Below, piece by piece: positions 1 to 8,717 of a DNA stretch of 64,000 nt (positions are counted from its first letter, which is position 1; every line of letters begins with the position of its first letter). The notes below the pieces were generated by a model. The model searched no databases. It saw nothing but the letters and a program-made list of their open reading frames with translations, and had not been told where the DNA came from. Location: positions 434,001-498,000 of the forward strand of contig NZ_RCHV01000002.1 in assembly GCF_003665095.1 (NCBI RefSeq). The letters are read 5' to 3'. Origin of the DNA: Streptomyces sp. Z26. Lineage in GTDB: Bacteria; Actinomycetota; Actinomycetes; Streptomycetales; Streptomycetaceae. A program made the translations under genes and the position numbers.

Positions 1-3000
1 TGGTCGACGAGGGCCTGCACCACCGCGCGCACCTGCTCGGCCGTGCACCCCGCCGGGGTGCGTACGGTCAGCGACTGGACGAACGCGTCGAGCGCGCCGC
101 CCCGTTCGCGCTGCCAGTGCATGACGGGGGTCAGCGGGACGGTCGGGTCGTACGGCCCGGCCGCCTCGTCCGGCGCGTACGCCCCCTCCCGCGCGGGGCG
201 CGTACCGGGCCCCGTGGCCGCCTCCTCGCCCGCGACGGCGGCGAGCCCGGCCACGGTGGGAGTGCGGAACACGTCCGGGGTGCTGACGGCCAGGCCCGCG
301 CGCCTGGCCGCCGCCGCGAGCTGGATCGCCTGGATGCTGTCGCCGCCGAGCGTGAAGAAGTCGGCGTCCAGGGGCACTTCGGGCAGTCCGAGGAGCGTGC
401 CGAACAGCTCGGCCAGCTTCCGTTCCGCCGCGCCGCCCGGTCCCGCGGCGTCCCGTACGGCGGTGTCCGGCGCGTCCGCGACGGCCGGGCGCGCGGCGCC
501 CGCCGACCCGACCCCGGCGTCGGGCGCGGGCAGGGCCGCGCGGTCGAGCTTGCCGTTGCGGGTGAGCGGCAGCCGGTCCACGGCGACCACGGCGGCGGGC
601 ACCATGTACGGCGGCAGCCGGTCCCGCAGGCGGCCGAGCAGCGCCTCCGGGTCGAGGGGCGCGGCGGGCCCGGCCTCGCCGGTGGACGCGCCGGTGTCCG
701 GGACGACGTACGAGACGAGGCGCCGCCCGCCCGACCCGTGCGTACGCGGCACCGTGGCGGCCTGCCGTACTCCCGGCTCGTCGAGCAACGCGGCGTCGAT
801 CTCGCCCGGTTCGATCCGGTGACCGCGCAACTTCACCTGCCCGTCGGCGCGTCCGGCGAACTCCAGGCGTCCGGCCGCGTTCCAGCGCGCCAGGTCGCCG
901 GTGCGGTACACGCGGGTGCCCGGCGGCCCGTACGGGTCGGGCACGAAGCGCTCCGCCGTGGCGGCGGCCCGTCCGACGTAGCCGCGCGCGACACCCGCGC
1001 CGCCGACGTACAACTCCCCCACCACACCCGGCGGTACGGGTCGCAGCGCGTCGTCCAGCAGCAGCACCCGCATGCCGTCGAGGGGTGTGCCGACGGGGAC
1101 GGTGACGGCGTCGGCGGGCAGTTCCGGGACGGCGTACCGGGTGGCGAACACGGTGGTCTCGGTGGGCCCGTAGCCGTTGACGACGGTCAGGCCGGGCAGC
1201 GCGGCGCGCAACTCCCGTACGGCGTCCGGCGACACCACGTCACCGCCGGTCCACACCTGGCGGACCCCGGCGAGGCAGCGCGGGTCCTCGGTGACGACCA
1301 GCTGGAACAGCCCGGCGGTGAGCCACAGTCCGGTGATCCCGGTGTCGGCGGTGACGCGGGCGAGTTCGGCGGGGCCCAGCCGCCCCGGCGCGGCGACGAC
1401 GACCTCGCCGCCGGTCAGCAGCGGGACCCACAGCTCCAGGTTGAACGCGTCGAAGGCGTACGGCGAGTGGAGCAGCACCCGTTCGGCGCCGCCCTCGGAC
1501 CACCAGCGGTCGGCGGCGAGTTCGGCGAGCGCGCCCTGGGTGACGGCGACGCCCTTGGGTCGGCCGGTGGAGCCGGAGGTGAACATCACGCAGGCGAGGC
1601 CGTCCGGGCGCGGTTCCGCGACCGGCCCCGCCGGGGGCGACTCCGGCACGCCCGGCTCCCGTACGTGCGCGGCCCGTTCACCGGGCTCCCGTTCCCCCGG
1701 CTCCCCCGCGCCCGGCGCGCGGACGTCCAGCACCCGTACGCCCCTGGCGCGTGCCGCCGCGACGACGGGGTCCGCCGCGGTGTGCCCGTCGGTGAGCAGC
1801 ACCCGTACGCCCGCGTCGGCCAGCGCCGCGTCCTGACGGGCGGGCGCGTCGTCGCGGTGCAGCGGCACGTAGGCCGCGCCCGCCCGCACGACGGCGAGCG
1901 CGGCGACGGTCAGCCCCACCGACCGTTCGAGCAGCAGGCCCACGGTCGGCTCCGCACCCGCCCCGGCGCCGCCGTCCCCGGACGCGGTCGGGACCGGGGT
2001 CGAGGTCAGTGCCTCGGTCAGCGCGGCGGCCAACTCGGCGCTGCGGGAGTCCAGTTCGCGGTAGGTGAGCCGTGCGCCGGTGGCCGCGCAGCGGACGGCG
2101 TACGCGTCGGGGGTGCGCCGCGCCTGGTCGGTGAAGCGGCCCGCGGCCGTGGCCCCGGCGGGCGCCCGGCCCGGCGCGCCCGCGCCGAGGGTGGCCGCGC
2201 GGCGCCGCTCGCGCGCCGTGGTGGCCGCGACGCGCGCCAGCGGGGTGTCGGCGCCCGCGGCCGCCAACTCCCGCAGCACCAGGGGGAACCGGTCGGCCAC
2301 GTCCCGTAGCAGCTCCTCGGCGTGGTTGGCGGGGTTGGCGTCGAAGTCGAGGCGCAGGGTGCCGTCCCCCCGGTCGTACGCGACGACCGACAGGTCCTCC
2401 GACGGCGGCGCCTGGAGGTTGTGCGCGGTCGCCGTCACCGGACCGAACCGCAACGGCCGGTCGAACCGCTGGATGTTGAGCACCGGACCGAAGAACTTCC
2501 GCGGGTCGCCGGGGCGTTCGGCGTCGCGCCGCAGCTGCTCGCCCCGGTACCGCTGCCGTGCCCGTACCTCGCGCAGCTCCGCCGCCACGGCGTCCAGCAG
2601 CCCGCCGACGGTCCCCGCCGGGTCGACGAGGACCCGCAGCGGCAGCACGTTGGCGGTCATCGCCGGTACGGCGCGGGCGAGTTCGGGCGTACGACCGGCG
2701 ACGGGCAGGCTCAGCGCGAGGTCGCGGGCGCCGGTCACGGCGTGCAGATGGGCGGCGGTGGCGGCGGTGAACAGCCGGGTCCAGCGGTGCCCGAGCCGGT
2801 CGGCGTCGCCGCGCAGTCGGGCGAACTCCGCCTCCGGCAGCACCCGGGTGAGCCGCAGCGAACGGTCCGACGCCGCGGCCGGGCCGTCCCCGAGCGTCAC
2901 CGGGTCGGGGAGCGACGCGAGCCGTTCCCGCCACCACGCCCGGTCGGCGGCGTACGCGGGGGTGCCGCGGTGCGCGGCCTCGGCGTCCAGCAGTGAACTG

Positions 3001-3533
3001 AGCGCGGTCCAGGGGCAGTCGGGCACCGTACGCGCCTCGTGGAGGCAGCTGTATATCTCGGCGGCCCGCTCCGCGAGGAGGGCCATGCCCGCGCCGTCGA
3101 GGGCGAGGTGGTGGACGCGGAGGAAGACCAGGGTGCGTGCGTCGGTGACGCGCAGCACCGCGCCGAGGAACAGCGGCCCGGCGTCGCAGCCCCCGGCCCC
3201 GTCCATGGCGGCGCGCATCCACGCGTGCGCGGCGGCGTCGGGGTCGGGCTCCGCCCGCAGGTCGACGACCTCGACGGTGTGTTCCGGGTCGCGGAGCAGG
3301 CGCTGTACGGGTGCCGTGCCCGTACCGGCCGCGTCGACACGGACGTTGACCGCGTCGCACTCGGTCGCGGCGCGTGCCACGGCGGCCGCCAGCAGTCCGG
3401 CGTCCACGGGGCCGTCCAGGACGAGGTACTCGGCCCACTGGTAGGCGCCGGGCCTGCCGAGCCCGGCGCTCTCGGCGAGCCACACTCCCAGCTGTGCGTC
3501 GGAAAGTTGCAGGTCAGCGCGGTACTCAGGCAT
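1..3533 (-). CDS. Nonribosomal peptide synthetase, C-A-PCP-(C) fragment, 3' end outside window
   Basis: A multidomain NRPS with at least 1177 codons visible. An N-terminal condensation domain occupies about residues 1-430 and has an intact HHLALDG motif at 141-147. Its opening (QLGVWLAESAG) resembles the EntF/DhbF class of condensation domains, which often take an acyl starter. The adenylation domain (about 460-975) shows FTSGSTGRPKG near 651, NGYGPTETT, YRTGDLARW and NGKLDR. A carrier domain follows, with the phosphopantetheine serine in LGGDSIQA at about Ser1066, and a second condensation/epimerisation-type domain begins just before the edge. My reading of the specificity residues is DALWWGGVFK, closest to valine-type codes; this is inference. 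The ATG at 3533 gives a complete domain start, but its ribosome binding site is weak. No MbtH-like gene is visible, and the product is unknown. Confidence 0.95.
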   Translation of the reverse strand, partial: MPEYRADLQLSDAQLGVWLAESAGLGRPGAYQWAEYLVLDGPVDAGLLAAAVARAATECDAVNVRVDAAGTGTAPVQRLLRDPEHTVEVVDLRAEPDPDAAAHAWMRAAMDGAGGCDAGPLFLGAVLRVTDARTLVFLRVHHLALDGAGMALLAERAAEIYSCLHEARTVPDCPWTALSSLLDAEAAHRGTPAYAADRAWWRERLASLPDPVTLGDGPAAASDRSLRLTRVLPEAEFARLRGDADRLGHRWTRLFTAATAAHLHAVTGARDLALSLPVAGRTPELARAVPAMTANVLPLRVLVDPAGTVGGLLDAVAAELREVRARQRYRGEQLRRDAERPGDPRKFFGPVLNIQRFDRPLRFGPVTATAHNLQAPPSEDLSVVAYDRGDGTLRLDFDANPANHAEELLRDVADRFPLVLRELAAAGADTPLARVAATTARERRRAATLGAGAPGRAPAGATAAGRFTDQARRTPDAYAVRCAATGARLTYRELDSRSAELAAALTEALTSTPVPTASGDGGAGAGAEPTVGLLLERSVGLTVAALAVVRAGAAYVPLHRDDAPARQDAALADAGVRVLLTDGHTAADPVVAAARARGVRVLDVRAPGAGEPGEREPGERAAHVREPGVPESPPAGPVAEPRPDGLACVMFTSGSTGRPKGVAVTQGALAELAADRWWSEGGAERVLLHSPYAFDAFNLELWVPLLTGGEVVVAAPGRLGPAELARVTADTGITGLWLTAGLFQLVVTEDPRCLAGVRQVWTGGDVVSPDAVRELRAALPGLTVVNGYGPTETTVFATRYAVPELPADAVTVPVGTPLDGMRVLLLDDALRPVPPGVVGELYVGGAGVARGYVGRAAATAERFVPDPYGPPGTRVYRTGDLARWNAAGRLEFAGRADGQVKLRGHRIEPGEIDAALLDEPGVRQAATVPRTHGSGGRRLVSYVVPDTGASTGEAGPAAPLDPEALLGRLRDRLPPYMVPAAVVAVDRLPLTRNGKLDRAALPAPDAGVGSAGAARPAVADAPDTAVRDAAGPGGAAERKLAELFGTLLGLPEVPLDADFFTLGGDSIQAIQLAAAARRAGLAVSTPDVFRTPTVAGLAAVAGEEAATGPGTRPAREGAYAPDEAAGPYDPTVPLTPVMHWQRERGGALDAFVQSLTVRTPAGCTAEQVRAVVQALVD

Positions 3534-3672
3534 GTGTGTGAGCGTCCCCATCGGTCCCGCCGGCGCTACACCGGAGACTGCCATCGGATACGGCCGAGTC
3601 GTTCGTCTCGATCAAGAAGCGGTCGGCAACATCGAAACACGGCGGGCAATGAACAGGTAAAGGCACACTTGG

Positions 3673-3704
3673 GTGAGAGATCTCACGATTGCGTGAACTC
3701 ACGC
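3673..3704. promoter_or_regulatory. Stacked palindromes upstream of the NRPS gene, candidate operator
   Basis: Three overlapping inverted repeats are seen directly: GTGAGA-GA-TCTCAC (3673-3686), TCACG-ATTG-CGTGA (3683-3696) and GCGTGA-AC-TCACGC (3691-3704). They share GTGA/TCAC half-sites and lie 140-172 bases upstream of the NRPS start, in the least G+C-rich part of the gap. A dimeric repressor or cluster regulator site is the natural reading. No regulator gene is in the window, so the binder is unknown. Confidence 0.5.
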
Positions 3705-3770
3705 GTCTTCGCAGGTCAGAGCAGGTTCTATGGCCAAGTTGAGTTAAATGTTTAGCCAAGGCAAGGCAAT

Positions 3771-3806
3771 GCGGGGGCCGATCCCGCGCCCGGGACCGGC
3801 CCCCGC
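3771..3806 (-). terminator. Terminator-like hairpin after asnB
   Basis: The arms GCGGGGGCCG (3771-3780) and CGGCCCCCGC (3797-3806) pair perfectly, with an inner CCCG/CGGG stem separated by a two-base internal loop. The hairpin lies 56 bases past the asnB stop, so the NRPS gene is probably transcribed from its own promoter. There is no T-tract, as is common in Streptomyces terminators. Confidence 0.6.
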
Positions 3807-3861
3807 CGAGGAGGATGCCGGAAGGTCACGCCCTCATGACGCACGGAGCGTCACGGTCAGG

Positions 3862-5691
3862 TCAGAGCTTCACCGTCGGGCGGTGGAGGTCGAACCACGC
3901 GCCGAGGTCCAGGACCCGTTCCAGCAGCATCCGTTGACGCTGCGTCAGGTCGGCGGCCGGCCCGGACGTGGCCGCCGCCAACCCCTCCTGGCTGACGAGC
4001 GACACCGCCTGGTGCCCGGCGCGCAGCAGGTCGCCCGCCTGGCGCTGGATGGCGGCGACGTACGCGGGGTCGAACGTGCCGGGGTAGCCGCTCTTCTTGC
4101 GCTCCGCGACCGACCGCGGCAGCACGTCCCGCGTCGCGGCGCGCAGCAGGCTCTTCTCCCGGCCGTCGAACGTCTTCAGCGACCACGGGGCGTTGAAGAC
4201 GTACTGCACGAGGCGGTGGTCGCAGAACGGGACGCGGACCTCCAGCCCCACCGCCATGCTCATCCGGTCCTTGCGGTCGAGCAGGATCTGCACCATACGG
4301 CTCAGGTGCAGGTAGCTGACGACGCGCATCCGCTGGTCGAGGCCGGTCTCGCCGTCCAGTACGGGTGTCTCCGCGACGGCCGTGCGGTAGCTCTCCGCGA
4401 GGAACTCCGGAATCGCCAGGACGGGTTTGAGGTCCTCCGCGACGCTGCCGCCGGAGTCCACGAGGGAGTGCTGCCCGGCGAGCCACGGGAAGGTCTCCTC
4501 GTGCCTGCGGTCGTCGTGGAACCACGGGTAGCCGCCGAAGACCTCGTCCGCCGACTCGCCGGACAGCGCCACGGTGGAGTGGCGGCGTACGGCGGCGAAC
4601 AGCAGGTAGAGGGAGTTGTCGCGGTCCCCGATGCCCATCGGCAGGTCGCGGGCGCCGACGGCGGCGCGGCGTACGTCCGGGGCGGCGAGCACGTCGCCGT
4701 CGAGGACGATGTCCTGGTGGTCGCTGGCGACGTGCTCGGCGACGGCGTGGACGTACGGGGTGTCCTGCGTCGGCGCGACGTCGATGGCCTGGAAGTGCTT
4801 GTCCTGGTCGGGGAAGTCGACGGCGAAGCTGCGCACCGTCTCCCCCTTCGGCCGCAGTTGGAGCTGCGCGAGCGCGGTGAGCGCCGAGGAGTCGAGGCCG
4901 CCGGAGAGCAGCGTGCAGCGGGGAACGTCCGCGACGAGCTGCCGCCGCACGATGTCGTCCAGCAGTTCCCGTACGTGTGCGACGGTCTCCTGCTGGCTGT
5001 CGGTGTGCGGCTCGGACCGCAGTTTCCAGTACGTGCGGCGGCGCAGCCCGGAGCGGTCGAGGAGGACGAGTTCGCCGGGGCGGACCTCGTTCATGCCCTC
5101 CCAGACGGCGGCGCCCGGGGTCTTCGCCCCGGCGAACAGCTCGCGCAGTCCGTCGACGCCGACGACGGGTTCCGCGAGGGGGTTGGCGAGGATGGCCTTG
5201 GGTTCGGAGCCGAAGAGGACGCCGTCGTCGGTCTCGTAGTAGTAGAACGGCTTGATGCCCATGCGGTCGCGGACCATGACGAGCCGTTCGACGCGCGCGT
5301 CCCAGATGGCGAAGGCGTACATGCCGTTGAGGTGGTCGACGAGGTGTTCGCCCCAGACGAGGTAGCCGCGGAGGACGACCTCGGTGTCGGAGTCGGTGTC
5401 GAAGTGCTGCCCGGCGCGCCGGAGTTCGGCGCGGAGTTCGGTGAAGTTGTACGCCTCACCGCTGTAGACCATGGTGACGGCGCCGTCGGGCGTCTCGACG
5501 GTCATGGGCTGGGCGCCGCCGGGCAGGTCGATGACGGCCAACCGCCGGTGCCCCAGGGCCGCGTGGGGCGAGAGCCACGTACCGGCGGCGTCCGGGCCGC
5601 GGCACGCCATGGTCGCGGTCATGGCGTCGACGTCGCGCCGGTGGGACGTCAGGTCGCGGCGGTAGGAGACCCAGCCGGTGATTCCGCACAT
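3862..5691 (-). CDS. asnB: Asparagine synthase (glutamine-hydrolysing), AsnB family
   Basis: 609 residues. The N-terminal class II glutamine amidotransferase domain begins MCGITGW, so Cys2 becomes the nucleophile after Met removal. RGPDA (31-35) and YSGEAYN (76-82, usually YNGEIYN) are glutamine-site motifs. The C-terminal ATP-pyrophosphatase domain has SGGLDSS at 263-269 and SGESADEVFGG. The family converts aspartate to asparagine with glutamine as nitrogen donor; relatives inside peptide clusters amidate other carboxylates. The ATG at 5691 is fixed by the required Cys2, and a 155-codon upstream extension is rejected. Its position before an NRPS gene suggests a supply or tailoring role, but the hairpin between them argues against one operon. 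Confidence 0.93.
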   Translation of the reverse strand: MCGITGWVSYRRDLTSHRRDVDAMTATMACRGPDAAGTWLSPHAALGHRRLAVIDLPGGAQPMTVETPDGAVTMVYSGEAYNFTELRAELRRAGQHFDTDSDTEVVLRGYLVWGEHLVDHLNGMYAFAIWDARVERLVMVRDRMGIKPFYYYETDDGVLFGSEPKAILANPLAEPVVGVDGLRELFAGAKTPGAAVWEGMNEVRPGELVLLDRSGLRRRTYWKLRSEPHTDSQQETVAHVRELLDDIVRRQLVADVPRCTLLSGGLDSSALTALAQLQLRPKGETVRSFAVDFPDQDKHFQAIDVAPTQDTPYVHAVAEHVASDHQDIVLDGDVLAAPDVRRAAVGARDLPMGIGDRDNSLYLLFAAVRRHSTVALSGESADEVFGGYPWFHDDRRHEETFPWLAGQHSLVDSGGSVAEDLKPVLAIPEFLAESYRTAVAETPVLDGETGLDQRMRVVSYLHLSRMVQILLDRKDRMSMAVGLEVRVPFCDHRLVQYVFNAPWSLKTFDGREKSLLRAATRDVLPRSVAERKKSGYPGTFDPAYVAAIQRQAGDLLRAGHQAVSLVSQEGLAAATSGPAADLTQRQRMLLERVLDLGAWFDLHRPTVKL

Positions 5692-5864
5692 ACGCACCCC
5701 AAGTCGTCTCGCAGATGGTTGCCTGAGATGACTAGTGCCCCATACATGCAATGGATCCACGCGGGCCGCCCGGACCGCCGTGTGGCATTTCCGACAGTAA
5801 AGTTGTGTTAAGGCGAAGTTTCGGAAGCCTCTCCCCCGCCCGACCAACTCCCTTGCGCGGAACG

Positions 5865-6989
5865 TCAGTCGGGATGGACGCCCGGCCCCCGGTCCGGCCC
5901 CGCCAGCGGCGTCGGCGACAGCCCGTCCGGCTCCTCGCCCGGCTCCAGCAGGGTGTCCGCCGCCCCGACGATCAGCGGGTCCGGACGGCCCACCGCCGCC
6001 TCGTCCTTCGCCGGGTAGTCGCAGCGCGCGAGGAGGCTGCGGATCGCCTCCAACCGCCCGCGGCGCTTGTCGTTGTTCTTCACCACCGTCCACGGCGCGT
6101 GCGCCGTGTCCGTGGCGCGGAACATCGCGACCTTCGCGGCCGTGTACTCGTCCCACCTGTCCAGCGACGCCAGGTCCGTCGGCGACAGCTTCCAGCGCCG
6201 TACGGGATCGATCTGGCGGATCGCGAACCGCGTACGCTGCTCCTCCCGCGACACGGAGAACCAGAACTTCACCAGCAGGATCCCGTCCCGGACGAGCATC
6301 TCCTCGAACAACGGCGCCTGTTCGAGGAACGTGCGGTACTGCGCGTCCGTGCAGAAGCCCATCACCCGCTCCACACCCGCCCGGTTGTACCAGGACCGGT
6401 CGAAGAACACGATCTCGCCGCGCGTGGGGAGATGGGCCACGTACCGCTGGAAGTACCAGGTGCCCGTCTCCCGTTCGGTCGGCCGCTCCAGCGCCACCAC
6501 GCGGGCGCCGCGCGGGTTGAGCCGCTCCGTGAAGCGCTGGATGGAGCCGCCCTTGCCCGCCGCGTCCCGCCCCTCGAAGAGGACGACGACGCGCTGTCCC
6601 GTCTCCTTGGCCCAGCGCTGCATCTTCAGCAGTTCGATCTGGAGGACGCGCTTGGTCCGCTCGTAGTCGCGGCGCCGCAGCCGCTCGTCGTACGGGTGGT
6701 TCTCGCGCCAGGTGTCGACGGGGCTGCCGTCGGCGTTCAGCAGTTTCGGCCGCTCCGGGCGGCTCATGTCCACGGTGCGGCCGTCGAGGAGCGTCGCCCT
6801 GCCCTCGTCGTCCGGGTCGAGCCCGCCCAGGTCGGCCCCGCTCAGATCGGCCTCGTGCGGGTCCGCGTCGAACGGCTCCGTCTCGATGAGGTCGGCGGCC
6901 TCCGCCCCGGTACCGTCCGCGTCCGGAGTCTGCTCGTCGTACGGGTGCGCGGTCCGTTCCTCGTCACGCGGTTCGGCGTCGGTGCCCAC
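5865..6989 (-). CDS. ppk2: Polyphosphate kinase 2 (PPK2) family protein
   Basis: 374 residues. PPK2 enzymes transfer phosphate between polyphosphate and nucleotides, usually making NTP or NDP. The P-loop FEGRDAAGKGGSI (138-150) and the Walker B segment IVFFDRSWYNRAG (193-205) are both intact, as is the KFWF/SREEQ lid region. The first 90 or so residues are acidic and low-complexity and include a short ADLSGADLGG stretch; the catalytic core starts near residue 95. The GTG at 6989 is preferred because GGAGGG lies six bases upstream; an ATG ten codons earlier has no such site. It is monocistronic, with asnB ending upstream on a separate unit. Confidence 0.92.
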   Translation of the reverse strand: MGTDAEPRDEERTAHPYDEQTPDADGTGAEAADLIETEPFDADPHEADLSGADLGGLDPDDEGRATLLDGRTVDMSRPERPKLLNADGSPVDTWRENHPYDERLRRRDYERTKRVLQIELLKMQRWAKETGQRVVVLFEGRDAAGKGGSIQRFTERLNPRGARVVALERPTERETGTWYFQRYVAHLPTRGEIVFFDRSWYNRAGVERVMGFCTDAQYRTFLEQAPLFEEMLVRDGILLVKFWFSVSREEQRTRFAIRQIDPVRRWKLSPTDLASLDRWDEYTAAKVAMFRATDTAHAPWTVVKNNDKRRGRLEAIRSLLARCDYPAKDEAAVGRPDPLIVGAADTLLEPGEEPDGLSPTPLAGPDRGPGVHPD

Positions 6990-7168
6990 GGTGGTCCCTC
7001 CCGGAAAGGTTCGGTGCAAAGATCACATTCCGTGTGCCCATTTGGCAGCATTCCATCGGCGGGCGGCCCCATGACCTGCTGGTGGTGCCCTGCGGGAGCG
7101 GCCGGGCAGGCCCTGCGGGGGCGGAAAACCCGTACGCGGGCGGCACCCGGCTCCGTACCGTGGCGGGC

Positions 7169-7726
7169 ATGGACGTCACCTTCACCAAGGGCCCCGGCCG
7201 CTCGTACTCCGTCGCCGTCCGCCGCGAGCACGGCCCCGCGCTGGCGCCGCGCGGCGGCCCCGGCCACCACCCATACCTGCCGCACGACCTCGTCCACTTC
7301 GTGGTCGAGGCGGAGGCCGGGCTGCGCGGCGGGGTGTACGGGCGGTTGGCCGCGGGCGAGCTGGGCTTCTTCTGGCCCGCCGACCCGGCGGAACGGGCGG
7401 GCGCCCGCCGCCGCGAGAAGGCGCGGCGGCCCACGCCCCGCGCGAGCGCCGACATGGGCCGCTCGGAGGAGCTGGCGGGCGCCTGCCTGATGCTGTGGGA
7501 GCTGCGGCGCGGGCAGCGCACGTCCCTGCCGCCGTGGCTGGCCGGATGGACCCCGGACCCGCTGGCGGAACGGATCGCGGCGCGGCTGGACACGTACGCG
7601 GACCGCTGGCACGCGCTGCCCGACGGCGGCTCCCTCACCCTGGACTGGACGTGCGGCCCGGCGGGTTGGGCGCGCGCCACCCGCGCCGGGCGGCCCGGCC
7701 GGCGGAGCGGGGGCCGCCGCCGCTGA
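7169..7726 (+). CDS. Conserved actinobacterial hypothetical protein
   Basis: 185 residues, function unknown to me. It opens MDVTFTKGPGRSYSVAV and contains PRGGPGHHPYLPHDLVHFVVE, which I recognise only as a recurrent Streptomyces conserved protein. There is no signal peptide or membrane segment, and Arg/Gly-rich residues end the protein. The ATG at 7169 is chosen over one 45 codons upstream because the conserved part begins there. A -10-like TACCGT (7156-7161) lies seven bases before it, so the transcript may be leaderless. It converges on the next SDR gene. Confidence 0.75.
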   Translation: MDVTFTKGPGRSYSVAVRREHGPALAPRGGPGHHPYLPHDLVHFVVEAEAGLRGGVYGRLAAGELGFFWPADPAERAGARRREKARRPTPRASADMGRSEELAGACLMLWELRRGQRTSLPPWLAGWTPDPLAERIAARLDTYADRWHALPDGGSLTLDWTCGPAGWARATRAGRPGRRSGGRRR

Positions 7727-7759
7727 CCGCCGGGGTCGCCGCCACCGGACGGGCGCCGG

Positions 7760-8560
7760 TCAGCGCAGCGTCAGCACGTTCCCGCTCACCATCGCCGCCT
7801 CCTCCGACACGAGGAACGCGATGGTGTCCGCGACCTGCGACGGCTCGGCCACGTGGAAGTGCGTGGGACTCGCGGCGACGAAGGCGCGGACCTCGTCGGT
7901 GACCCAGCCGGTGTCGGTGACGGGCGGGTGCACCACGTTCGCGGTGATGCCGATGCCGGCCAGTTCGGCGGCGGCGGAGAGGGTGTAGTGGGTCTGCGCG
8001 GCCTTGGCGGCACCGTACGAGACCTCGCCGGGGAAGCCGAGTTCGGCGCCGGAGGTCAGCCCGACGATCCGCCCCCAGCGGGCGCCGCGCTCGCGGTGGC
8101 GGCGGGCCAACTCCCCGATGAGCAGCGCCGGGGCCAGGGCGTCCACCCGGAACTGCCGCGACCAGGTGTCCTCCGTCACCGGGCGCAGCGGCCGCCCGAA
8201 GCGGTCCTCCGGGTCGGGCGTGAAGGAGTCCTGGACCCAGCCCGACGCGTTGTTGACCAGGATGTCGACGGGGCCGAGGAGTTCCTCCGCCGCGTCGAAG
8301 ACGGCGCGGGGCGTCGCGCTGTCCGCGAGGTCCGCCTCGTACGCCGCCGCGCGCCCGCCCGCCCGGCGGATCTCCGCCGCGACCGCCTCGCCGGTCGCGG
8401 CCCCGGGCCCCGGCTCCCCTCCGTCCGCCGGCGGCAGCCGGAGGTACGTGCAGAGCACCGCTACCCCCCGGGCGGCGAGCGTCCGCGCCGTGGCCGCGCC
8501 GATGCCGTGGTTCGCGCCCGTGACGACGGCGACGTGGTCCGTTCCGCTGGTTCTCGTCAT
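7760..8560 (-). CDS. SDR family NAD(P)-dependent oxidoreductase
   Basis: 266 residues, a classical short-chain dehydrogenase/reductase. The cofactor motif TGANHGIG is at 14-21, NNAS at 103-106, and the catalytic set is Ser170, Tyr182 and Lys186 (YGAAK). An insertion of about 15 residues after strand 2 (PPADGGEPGPG) is longer than in most SDRs. The substrate cannot be inferred. The ATG at 8560 directly precedes the Rossmann strand. The gene diverges from the DGPF/ECF sigma pair, with 157 bases between them. Confidence 0.88.
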   Translation of the reverse strand: MTRTSGTDHVAVVTGANHGIGAATARTLAARGVAVLCTYLRLPPADGGEPGPGAATGEAVAAEIRRAGGRAAAYEADLADSATPRAVFDAAEELLGPVDILVNNASGWVQDSFTPDPEDRFGRPLRPVTEDTWSRQFRVDALAPALLIGELARRHRERGARWGRIVGLTSGAELGFPGEVSYGAAKAAQTHYTLSAAAELAGIGITANVVHPPVTDTGWVTDEVRAFVAASPTHFHVAEPSQVADTIAFLVSEEAAMVSGNVLTLR

Positions 8561-8639
8561 GGGCACAGTCGTACCGCACGCGTGCCGTCGCCCGCACACG
8601 AGAATTCCCGGAAAGAATTCCGGAGGAGAACGGCGGGGT

Positions 8640-8666
8640 TGTCGATCCGGGCCCTCCCCGTTCGAC
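8640..8666 (+). promoter_or_regulatory. ECF42-type promoter for the DGPF gene
   Basis: TGTCGA (8640-8645) followed after 17 bases by CGAC (8663-8666) matches the -35 TGTCGA and -10 CGA/TC pattern reported for ECF42 sigma factors acting on their own DGPF targets. The start codon lies about 50 bases downstream. It suggests that the sigma factor encoded next door activates the pair. Confidence 0.65.
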
Positions 8667-8717
8667 GTACGGGTGAGAGGCGGGGACGGTCCCCGCACCG
8701 CGCACCGAGGAGTCACC

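Larger units (their letters stand above)
3534..3861. other. Non-coding gap between NRPS and asnB
   Basis: This 328-base gap holds a terminator-like hairpin for asnB (3771-3806) and a stretch of clearly lower G+C (about 3590-3770) containing stacked GTGA/TCAC palindromes, which is where the NRPS promoter should lie. I found no convincing -35/-10 pair. A 77-codon minus-strand frame crosses most of the gap and ends just past the NRPS ATG, but it has no recognisable product or good ribosome binding site, so I do not call it. Confidence 0.7.

Noticed and set aside
117..2309. 730-residue plus-strand frame
   Set aside because: Antisense to the NRPS adenylation and condensation domains, with no domains of its own.
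3526..3759. 77-codon minus-strand frame ahead of the NRPS
   Set aside because: No family resemblance or ribosome binding site; it overlaps the NRPS start and spans the control region.
3752..3770. Possible iron box (TTAGCCAAGGCAAGGCAA) upstream of the NRPS
   Set aside because: Only scattered matches to the DtxR-family consensus and no dyad symmetry, unlike the clear box at 44107-44132.
5788..5826. TTCCGA/TCGGAA inverted repeat between asnB and ppk2
   Set aside because: Six-base arms 26 bases apart are expected by chance, and the position fits neither promoter well.
5692..6156. 155-codon N-terminal extension of asnB
   Set aside because: Low-complexity sequence antisense to ppk2; the catalytic Cys must be residue 2 after Met, fixing the start at 5691.
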